NCBI GenBank assembly: GCA_964511495.1
Contig: CAZEFT010000013.1
Location: forward strand, 1 to 64,000
DNA: 64,000 bases
Origin: Litorimonas sp964511495
Lineage (GTDB): Bacteria; Pseudomonadota; Alphaproteobacteria; Caulobacterales; Maricaulaceae
Direction of reading: 5' to 3'
The notes beneath the pieces are model-generated. The model saw only the letters and a list, made by a program, of their open reading frames with translations, was not told where the DNA came from and searched no databases. A program made the translations under genes and the position numbers. Position 1 is the first letter of the stretch; each line of letters opens with the position of its first letter. Shown here piece by piece: positions 52,332 through 59,282 of the stretch.

Positions 52332-53840
52332 TCATCGCATGGCGAGCGCGACAAACTCACAAAGACGCGCGCGGGTTTCACGCGGATCAATGATATCTTC
52401 GATTGCAAAATGTTCAGCTGTTCGGAAAGGGGAAGTGACCTTGGCTAAACGTGCTTTGATGGCTTCTAAATCTCTCTCAGGATCATCTGATTCCCTTAAT
52501 TCAGACCGATAGGCCACCTCGACACCGCCTTCCATCGGCAGGCTTCCCCAATCACCGCTCGGCCATGCAAACCGATATTGATAACGGCTATGATTAGACA
52601 TGGCTGCACCAGCCACCCCATAGGCTTTTCGAATGATTACACTCGCCCAAGGCAGTGAGGAACGATAAACGTCATTCATCGCCTCTACCCCATGTCGGAT
52701 TGTGGCCGTGCGCTCAGCCTCTATTCCGATCATAAAACCGGGATTATCGACCAAATGAATAACAGGCAGGCCAAATTTTTCGGCCAAGCCTAAAAACCTT
52801 TTCACTTTTTGGGCGGTATCCGCCGTCCACGACCCTCCGAGATAAGTCGGGTCTCCGGCTAAGACGGCAACAGGCCAGCCATCAAACCGTGCGAAAGCCG
52901 TGATTGCGGCTCGCCCCCATTTGCGACCCATTTCAAAAACGCTCCCTTTATCAGCAACCGACTCAATAATACGGCGCATATTATAGGCTTTTCGTTTATC
53001 CCGAGGCACAATGGATAATAAGCTCTCTTCCATGCGGTCAGTCGGATCATCTGTGGGACGCCGCTCTAATGGTGCGCCCATATAAGGCGGCAGAAACGAA
53101 AGAAAGTTTCGCGCCATACGCATGGCATCGGCTTCTGTCTCCGCTTCATCATCGACCACGCCATTTCGTGTATGAATATGGGAGCCCCCTAAGCTTTCCT
53201 TGTCTTGATCCTCGCCTAAGGCTGCAACCACTGCTGGGCCGGCTGTAAAGATTTGAGAGACACCTTTGACCATCACACTGTAATGTGAGGCGACCACTCG
53301 GGCAGCGCCCAAACCGGCAGTCGGTCCAAGCGCCAAACCAACAACCGGGACAGTCTCCAGATTTTTGACAACATAATCCCAGCCCGGGACATACGGCACA
53401 TAGGTGAAACCCATTTGTTCGATCATTTTCACGGAGCCGCCGCCGCCCGTCCCGTCAATCATTCTGATAAGTGGAAGACGCATCTCAGCAGCCATTTGCT
53501 CGGCTTGTGTGAATTTTCGGTGGATGGACGCATCGGCTGCCCCTCCGCGTACAGTGAAATCATCTGCACTGGCTACAATAGGTCTGCCGGCAATGTCCCC
53601 ACGACCAAAAATGAAATTAGTGGGGCTGAAATCTGCTAAATCACCTTTATCGTCATAATGCCCTTTGCCCGCCAATTTTCCTACTTCACGGAATGACCCT
53701 TCATCGAGCAATAAATTCAATCTTTCACGCGCATTTAATTTGCCACGGGCCGATTGACGAGCGAGCTTTTCTTCGCCGCCCATCTGCTCAGCCAAAGCGT
53801 CCCGACGGTGTTTTTCCTGTAATTCTTTTTTCCAACTCAT
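52332..53840 (-). CDS. acyl-CoA carboxylase carboxyltransferase subunit (second copy)
   Basis: The 502-residue protein is a PccB/MccB-type carboxyltransferase, distinct from the one at 1632-3164. Segments are GKLNARERLNLLLDEGSF, MIDGTGGGG, ALGPTAGLGAARVVASH, HLVDNPGFMIG and RKAYGVAGAAMSNHSRYQYRFAWPSGDWGSLP. The acyl-CoA it uses cannot be told from sequence; the nearby acyl-CoA/ACP ligase suggests lipid metabolism. No biotin carboxylase or biotin carrier gene is adjacent. Start ATG 53840 fits the family N-terminus (KKELQEKHRRDALAEQMGG). Confidence 0.9.
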   Translation of the reverse strand: MSWKKELQEKHRRDALAEQMGGEEKLARQSARGKLNARERLNLLLDEGSFREVGKLAGKGHYDDKGDLADFSPTNFIFGRGDIAGRPIVASADDFTVRGGAADASIHRKFTQAEQMAAEMRLPLIRMIDGTGGGGSVKMIEQMGFTYVPYVPGWDYVVKNLETVPVVGLALGPTAGLGAARVVASHYSVMVKGVSQIFTAGPAVVAALGEDQDKESLGGSHIHTRNGVVDDEAETEADAMRMARNFLSFLPPYMGAPLERRPTDDPTDRMEESLLSIVPRDKRKAYNMRRIIESVADKGSVFEMGRKWGRAAITAFARFDGWPVAVLAGDPTYLGGSWTADTAQKVKRFLGLAEKFGLPVIHLVDNPGFMIGIEAERTATIRHGVEAMNDVYRSSLPWASVIIRKAYGVAGAAMSNHSRYQYRFAWPSGDWGSLPMEGGVEVAYRSELRESDDPERDLEAIKARLAKVTSPFRTAEHFAIEDIIDPRETRARLCEFVALAMR

Positions 53841-53930
53841 ACTGTGTTGTGTCAGAAGAAGAATGACTTGCCAAGACAGCTGGCAGTGACCAAGTCTGTG
53901 GCAGAGCGTAAAGCAGTATAAGGAGTTTTT

Positions 53931-54644
53931 ATGCGAAATTGGATTTTAGGCGGCGCGGCGTCTTTGGGTATGGTGGCCTGTAATTCCGGTGGCCCAACTT
54001 ATATCACAGCGGGGAATCCCAACCCTCCAAGCCTTCAGGTGAGTGCAACAGGTTCCGTCTCGGCTGCCCCTGATGTCGCCACTGTAACCGCAGGTGTTGT
54101 GAGCGAAGGCACATCCGCTCGGGAAGCGATGATCAATAATGCCACATTAATGACGTCGGTCTATGAAGAATTAGCGACCGCCGGTATTGAAAAATCCAAT
54201 ATTCAAACCAGCCAGCTTTCTCTTCAACCGCGCTATGATTACCGCGATCGCCGCGCACCCAAAATTTCGGGTTATGAAGCGCGGAATACAGTGACCGTCA
54301 AAAGCGATAACTTGGATAAGGTCGGGCCTATGTTGGACGCCTTGGTCAAGGCGGGCATCAACAATATTAATGGCATCACATTCTCAGTGTCGAACCCGAA
54401 AGAGGCAATGTCCAAAGCTCGTGAGGAAGCTATCAAAGAAGCCAAAGCTAAGGCGCAAGCCATGGCCAACGCAGCTGGCGTCAAACTAGGTCCCCTTCTG
54501 AGTTTGGATGAAAATAACTTTAACCCTCAACCCCGCCCCATGATGATGTCTATGCGGGCGGAAAGTGACATATCCACGCCGGTTTCCGCCGGAGAGCAAT
54601 CCATGAGCGTCACGGTAAATTTATCTTACGCTATTCAAGAGTAA
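53931..54644 (+). CDS. SIMPL domain (DUF541) lipoprotein
   Basis: The 237-residue protein has a lipoprotein signal (lipobox MVAC) and a SIMPL domain. LQVSATGSVSAAPDVATVTAGVVSEGTSAREAM is followed by IQTSQLSLQPRYDYRD and a C-terminal MSVTVNLSYAIQE. Bacterial homologues form ring or channel-like oligomers in the periplasm and are linked to oxidative-stress resistance; the mechanism is not settled. A strong AAGGAG site precedes the ATG. A palindromic terminator follows. Confidence 0.9.
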   Translation: MRNWILGGAASLGMVACNSGGPTYITAGNPNPPSLQVSATGSVSAAPDVATVTAGVVSEGTSAREAMINNATLMTSVYEELATAGIEKSNIQTSQLSLQPRYDYRDRRAPKISGYEARNTVTVKSDNLDKVGPMLDALVKAGINNINGITFSVSNPKEAMSKAREEAIKEAKAKAQAMANAAGVKLGPLLSLDENNFNPQPRPMMMSMRAESDISTPVSAGEQSMSVTVNLSYAIQE

Positions 54645-54670
54645 GTATTACAAAGCCTCAATAAAAATCA

Positions 54671-54696
54671 AAAACCTCACGAAACCGTGAGGTTTT
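54671..54696 (+). terminator. terminator after the SIMPL gene
   Basis: AAAACCTCACG-AAAC-CGTGAGGTTTT is an 11-base perfect stem with A/T flanks on both sides, so it may act in both directions. Confidence 0.85.
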
Positions 54697-54792
54697 AGTC
54701 AAAACATAACAATTTCCTCATCTTTTATCCATGTGCCTGAAAGCTAAGCCCACGCAACTTTGGCTTATCTTGAAACAGGAACATGAATTGTT

Positions 54793-56802
54793 ATGCAGAG
54801 ACTACTTTCCATCTCTTTTATTGCCTTGTCCGTCAGCCTGACCTCATGCGGCGAGTCAAACACATCTGACCCAACAAACAATGCCGTGACGGCCGCCCTC
54901 TCCGTTAATGCAGGTGCGGATATAACCTCTTCGGAAAGAGATATTATTCAACTCAGCGCGAGTGCCTCCTCATCGGCAAGTGTAGAATGGACGCAAATTA
55001 GCGGGCCTGTCGTCACATTTGATAATCCGTCCGTCTTAAACGCCCGCTTTCGCGCGCCCAGCGTGCGTCAAACAGAAACGATTATTCTGCGTTTATCTGT
55101 GTCCGACACTACCGGCGGCACAGCAACGGATGATATAAATATTACAGTAGAAAATTCATCCAACGGGCCTGATGGACCTTCCCCCCAAGGCATTCCTAAT
55201 GATGGCGACAATCGTCGCGACCGCGCGCGCGATAATCGTGACAATCGCCGTATGCTGGATAATCGGGAAGTCAGAACTTATGACGGCACGAATAATAATA
55301 CAGCCAATTCAAATTGGGGGGCTTCATTCATTCATTTACAAAGGCTTGCCCCGTCCGCCTATGCAGACGGCGTGTCGTCTTTGGCTGGCCCCAATAGACC
55401 GAGTGCTCGCCTTGTCTCCAATGCGATAGTCAATCAGGATGAAGGCCTGTCCACTCCGAATACAAAATCTGGCTCTGATTTCGTTTGGCAATGGGGTCAA
55501 TTCATTGACCATGATTTAGACTTAACTGATGGCGCGGAAGAAGCGGCGCATATTTCAGTTCCCAGCGGAGACATTCATTTCGACCCCACAGGAACGGGCG
55601 GCGCAATCATTCCGTTTAGCCGTGCACTTTTTGATCCGGATACAGGTCTGACGACTGACAACCCCAGAGAACAAGACAATGAAATCACCAGCTGGATTGA
55701 CGGCTCGATGGTTTATGGCTCAAGCGAAGATCGCAATACGGCTTTACGTGTAGGCGAGGACAGTCCCTTTCTGAAAACGAGTGCCGGAAACTTGTTGCCA
55801 TTTAATGAGAACTCTTTGACAAATGCGAACGGTTTCATCAGTGACCCGACGCAATTATTCTTGGCTGGCGATATTCGAGCGAATGAACAATTGGGTCTTG
55901 CGACTATGCATACCCTCTTTGTGAGAGAGCATAACCGTATAGCCGCGCAACTCAGCAATGAATTTCCAAATAATACAGCAGATGAAGTATTTGAGGCCAC
56001 CCGGCGGCTGGTTGTCGCTAAAATTCAGAAAATTACTTATGACGAGTGGCTACCCGTTTTGATTGGCGAAAATGCTATACCGGACTATACGGGATATAAT
56101 GACGCGCTTAATCCCAGTGTTTTCAATGAATTTAGTGCAGCAGCCTTCCGTTTGGGTCACTCAATGGTCAATGAAAACCTCCTCCGGCTAGACGCTGAAG
56201 GTGATGCAATTGCCGAAGGATCCGTCAATTTGGCAGCAGCCTTCTTCACTGCCCCTCAAATATTAACGGAAGAAGACTCTATCGATCCGATTTTAAGAGG
56301 ATTAGCAGGCCAAGCCCATCAAAAGCTGGATGCAAAGATTGTGAATCCACTTCGTAACTTTCTTTTTGGCGCTCCCGGAGATGGAGGTTTGGATTTAGCC
56401 TCATTGAATATCCAACGCGGACGCGATCATGGCCTGCCGGATTACAATAGCATGCGCGTGGCTATGGGGCTCGACGCTATCAATAGTTTTGATGAGATCT
56501 CATCAGACGCATCCGTCGTAACGGCTCTTTCAAGTACCTATAATACGGTCAATGATATTGATTTGTGGGTGGGAGGCCTGTCCGAAGACGCTATCGGCGA
56601 CTCTCAACTCGGACCGCTATTTCAAGCCATTATTGTAAAGCAATTCTCCGATATTCGGGACGGCGACAGATTTTGGTATGAAAACGATTTAAATGAGCAG
56701 GAACGAGACCGTATTCGCAATACAACACTGTCTCGCGTCATTCGTGACAACACATCAATCGGCGACGAGTTACAGGATAATGTTTTTCTGACCTCTAACT
56801 AA
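54793..56802 (+). CDS. secreted animal-type haem peroxidase lipoprotein
   Basis: The 669-residue protein has a lipoprotein signal (lipobox LTSC), a PKD-like domain (residues about 35-120), a low-complexity Asp/Arg/Asn linker, then an animal-type haem peroxidase domain. The distal site is WGQFIDHDLDLT, with Gln, Asp and His as in mammalian peroxidases. GDIRANEQLGLATMHTLFVREHNR keeps the Arg and Glu near haem. The proximal His is in FRLGHSMV, and NIQRGRDHGLPDYN is conserved. It could oxidise halides or phenols outside the cell, as a defence or matrix-crosslinking enzyme. Bacterial members exist, so transfer is not required. Confidence 0.93.
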   Translation: MQRLLSISFIALSVSLTSCGESNTSDPTNNAVTAALSVNAGADITSSERDIIQLSASASSSASVEWTQISGPVVTFDNPSVLNARFRAPSVRQTETIILRLSVSDTTGGTATDDINITVENSSNGPDGPSPQGIPNDGDNRRDRARDNRDNRRMLDNREVRTYDGTNNNTANSNWGASFIHLQRLAPSAYADGVSSLAGPNRPSARLVSNAIVNQDEGLSTPNTKSGSDFVWQWGQFIDHDLDLTDGAEEAAHISVPSGDIHFDPTGTGGAIIPFSRALFDPDTGLTTDNPREQDNEITSWIDGSMVYGSSEDRNTALRVGEDSPFLKTSAGNLLPFNENSLTNANGFISDPTQLFLAGDIRANEQLGLATMHTLFVREHNRIAAQLSNEFPNNTADEVFEATRRLVVAKIQKITYDEWLPVLIGENAIPDYTGYNDALNPSVFNEFSAAAFRLGHSMVNENLLRLDAEGDAIAEGSVNLAAAFFTAPQILTEEDSIDPILRGLAGQAHQKLDAKIVNPLRNFLFGAPGDGGLDLASLNIQRGRDHGLPDYNSMRVAMGLDAINSFDEISSDASVVTALSSTYNTVNDIDLWVGGLSEDAIGDSQLGPLFQAIIVKQFSDIRDGDRFWYENDLNEQERDRIRNTTLSRVIRDNTSIGDELQDNVFLTSN

Positions 56803-56807
56803 AACAA

Positions 56808-56837
56808 AACCCGGCGACAGGAGGCTGTCGCCGGGTT
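56808..56837 (-). terminator. strong hairpin between the peroxidase and panD genes
   Basis: A 13-base perfect stem with loop GAGG. On the minus strand TTTTGTTTT follows, so it terminates panD; it may also stop the convergent peroxidase transcript. Confidence 0.9.
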
Positions 56838-56861
56838 AAATCCAAGGCGTTTGATACTGCC

Positions 56862-57224
56862 CTAATGAACTGGTGGAACCACCACATCATTATTTTCATC
56901 TAATAAGACGACATTAGGGGCGTAGTTGCGCGCTTTCTCTGCTTCCATTTGGCAATAGGTAATAATGATAATTTTATCGCCTAATTGCACACGACGAGCG
57001 GCAGCTCCGTTAAGTCCAAAAGTTTTTGAACCGCGTGGGGCAGTAATTGCATAAGTCGTAAATCGCTCACCATTGGTGATATTCAAAATATCAACCTGTT
57101 CATTTGGTAAAATCCCGGCACGATCCAATAAGTCTTGGTCGATAGAAATCGACCCTTCATAATGTAAATCGGCTTGTGTCACCGTCGCGCGGTGAATTTT
57201 ACCTTTCATCAGGGTTAAAAGCAT
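56862..57224 (-). CDS. panD: aspartate 1-decarboxylase
   Basis: The 120-residue protein matches PanD: KGKIHRATVTQADLHYEGSI, with the self-cleavage pair Gly24-Ser25 that yields the pyruvoyl cofactor, then ITNGERFTTYAI, GSKTFGLNGAAARRVQLGD and the C-terminal PNVVLLDENN. It makes beta-alanine for pantothenate and CoA. I chose ATG 57224 because GGAGG lies six bases upstream and the cleavage site then falls at residues 24-25; an ATG at 57290 would add an untypical 22-residue extension. Confidence 0.95.
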   Translation of the reverse strand: MLLTLMKGKIHRATVTQADLHYEGSISIDQDLLDRAGILPNEQVDILNITNGERFTTYAITAPRGSKTFGLNGAAARRVQLGDKIIIITYCQMEAEKARNYAPNVVLLDENNDVVVPPVH

Positions 57225-57406
57225 TCTGCCCTCCAATTCGTTACAAGCTCTATATAGGGATGGCGGAGCCATGACAAAAGGTGAACCCATAAAAATGCAA
57301 CTCTATCATGCCCGACGTTTAGTTCCCGTTCATATTCGGCCTTTTTAGAGCCTTCAAAGTCGGATTGAACTTGGCGAAGCCGCTCTTTTCTCTTATGCGG
57401 CGAGGT

Positions 57407-57901
57407 ATGAAGGATGATGTTGCCATATTAATCACCGGTGGGACGCTCGACAAAGTCCATGATATGCTCACAGAGAGTTTGGTCTTTGGTGGCGGTGGAA
57501 AAACACGCGTGCAAAACATTCTGAAAAACGGGCGCTGTGACCATCCTCGTCTACATGTTCTAATGCAAATCGACAGTCTCGATATGACGGATGAACACCG
57601 TGAGAACATTCTCAAGGCCGTCAACGCTACACCGGAGAACCAAATCGTTATCACTCACGGCACAGGAACAATGGAATTAACCGCGAAACATCTCGACGGG
57701 AACATCGGTGATAAGACGGTTGTTTTGACAGGTGCTATGCGACCGCAAGCTTTGGGTAAATCAGATGCCAGTTTCAATTTTGGCGGGGCGCTGATTGCGG
57801 CGCAAACACTGCCTTCGGGTGTTTATGCTGTCATGAATGGTCGCGTGATTGGGGCACAGGACGTGCACAAAAATACAGCCAATGGACGATTTGACTCTTA
57901 A
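57407..57901 (+). CDS. single-domain asparaginase-like protein
   Basis: The 164-residue protein resembles only the N-terminal domain of type I/II asparaginases. It has ITGGTLDK (TGGTIxK), HGTGTMELTA where HGTDTM is usual, VLTGAMRP, and VHKNTANGRFDS near the end. The Asp of the second catalytic Thr-Asp pair is replaced by Gly. Such short proteins are common in proteobacteria but unproven as amidases. The start is uncertain: ATG 57407 sits right before the first strand; 57395 ATG and 57365 TTG are alternatives. The stop overlaps that of the convergent regulator. Confidence 0.75.
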   Translation: MKDDVAILITGGTLDKVHDMLTESLVFGGGGKTRVQNILKNGRCDHPRLHVLMQIDSLDMTDEHRENILKAVNATPENQIVITHGTGTMELTAKHLDGNIGDKTVVLTGAMRPQALGKSDASFNFGGALIAAQTLPSGVYAVMNGRVIGAQDVHKNTANGRFDS

Positions 57902-58668
57902 ACCAATTTTTCGAAATAGTATTTTGTCGCTTCATCTGCGGCAAAGAATAACTCGACTCGCCTTTCACTGAGCGTGACGTCTTGAACCGTACTAAATTCG
58001 GCCATCATAGATAAAAACGTCAATATGTGATCTCCCGCCTTAATTTTCGTGGTCAAGATAGGACCATAGTCTGAAAAAGAAGCAATATCGGCCTGTTTCA
58101 GGCGCGGATGGGCGGCCAATTTTCGATAGCTTTCCTGTAGGGGAACATCAGGACCCAATCGCGCCAGTTCATTTTGTAGACGCAACAATGTCCATGTCGC
58201 CACGACCGACCAGTTTAATATCACCGGATTATCCGGGTCATCATTAAGCAAGCTGTCAATCAAACATGGCTTATCGCCCATGGGTAAAATGCCCATCAAA
58301 TGCTGCGCAGCCCCATTGCCCCCAACAATATTCCAATCAGCATCAATCACGACACCCGGCAGGGGCATATGATTATCTAAAATGGTCATCATTGCCTGCA
58401 TGGCCGGAGCTAAAGCCACATCATCCATATTGAGTACCGGATATTCAGGGGCAAATCCGGCCGCCAATAAGGCGTCATTAATTGCGGTTCGCGGCATGTC
58501 CAAAACCCGGGCCAAAGTGAGGACGCTACCGCGACTGGGGCGAGAGCGCCCCGTTTCCAGAAAGCTAATATGTCGGCTCGACAGACCGCTTTCCGCACTG
58601 AGGGCCAGTTGAGAGAAGCGGCGCACTTGCCGCCATGATTTTATAAGATGTCCAAAATTCTGTCCCAT
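57898..58668 (-). CDS. XRE-family transcriptional regulator with MmyB-like ligand domain
   Basis: The 256-residue protein has an N-terminal HTH (LIKSWRQVRRFSQLALSAESGLSSRHISFLETGRSRPS) and a C-terminal MmyB-like domain (PLPGVVIDADWNIVGGNGAAQHLM), which has a PAS-like fold in known members and may bind fatty acids or flavin-type ligands. It is divergent from a small membrane protein gene, and a perfect 7-base palindrome sits between them, so it probably regulates both itself and that gene. Confidence 0.9.
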   Translation of the reverse strand: MGQNFGHLIKSWRQVRRFSQLALSAESGLSSRHISFLETGRSRPSRGSVLTLARVLDMPRTAINDALLAAGFAPEYPVLNMDDVALAPAMQAMMTILDNHMPLPGVVIDADWNIVGGNGAAQHLMGILPMGDKPCLIDSLLNDDPDNPVILNWSVVATWTLLRLQNELARLGPDVPLQESYRKLAAHPRLKQADIASFSDYGPILTTKIKAGDHILTFLSMMAEFSTVQDVTLSERRVELFFAADEATKYYFEKLV

Positions 58669-58702
58669 AACGCACTATAGACAGAGAAAAAATGAATTGC
58701 AC

Positions 58703-58717
58703 TTACCTGTCAGGTAA
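58703..58717. promoter_or_regulatory. palindromic operator candidate for the XRE/MmyB regulator
   Basis: TTACCTG-T-CAGGTAA is a perfect 7-base inverted repeat, 35 bases upstream of the regulator start (58668) and 53 bases upstream of the membrane protein start (58770). Position in the shared promoter region fits autorepression and control of the divergent gene. Confidence 0.7.
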
Positions 58718-58769
58718 TTGGTTTACAGCTTTTCAGTGTTTAAACCGCATTGCAATCACGGAGATATAC

Positions 58770-59162
58770 ATGCCCTTATTTGAACTTTTACCCATTCTTT
58801 CACTCCCGCTCTTTTTGATCATCACAATCAGCGCCATGATTGGCGGCGCAGGGCAAGGCAAGCGGAATTGGATTATACCCGCAATACTCTTTATCAGCTT
58901 CTTGATTTTCTCACTCTATGTTGTGGCAACTGAAGGGCTTTTGGGCTTCTGGCCTAATCACACGCAGAACGGATGGGGCAATCAAGTCTGGTTTGACCTT
59001 CTCTTGGCCATTGGCATTGCTTGGGTGTTCATATTGCCGCGCGCCAAAGTGCAGAATATGCGCCTGCCCCTCTGGCTTATCTTTATCTGCTGTTCTGGAT
59101 GTATTGGTGTTTTAGCCATGATCAGCCGCCTCTTCTGGTTGGAAAACAAGGCGTCTGAGTGA
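58770..59162 (+). CDS. small four-helix membrane protein controlled with the XRE regulator
   Basis: The 130-residue protein has about four membrane helices (residues 4-24, 32-52, 74-92, 98-120) and no recognisable motif. ATG 58770 is chosen for its GGAG site six bases upstream; the frame is open from 58692 without a plausible site. It is divergent from the MmyB-type regulator and likely its target. A role in membrane or lipid stress is a guess from the ligand type of the regulator. Confidence 0.72.
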   Translation: MPLFELLPILSLPLFLIITISAMIGGAGQGKRNWIIPAILFISFLIFSLYVVATEGLLGFWPNHTQNGWGNQVWFDLLLAIGIAWVFILPRAKVQNMRLPLWLIFICCSGCIGVLAMISRLFWLENKASE

Positions 59163-59282
59163 AATGTTTAGAGAACCAGTCCCCTCTAACTGTTCTCAAA
59201 AACTGAAATATTCCCTCAATATTTATCGACAAACGGTAAGAATTAACGTATTGAGTCCCAAACTATAAATTGGGACTTTCTT

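Noticed and set aside
52311..52332. Hairpin AGCCTTT...AAAGGCT after the acyl-CoA carboxylase gene
   Set aside because: It overlaps the stop codon and has no T-run, so it was not listed as a terminator.
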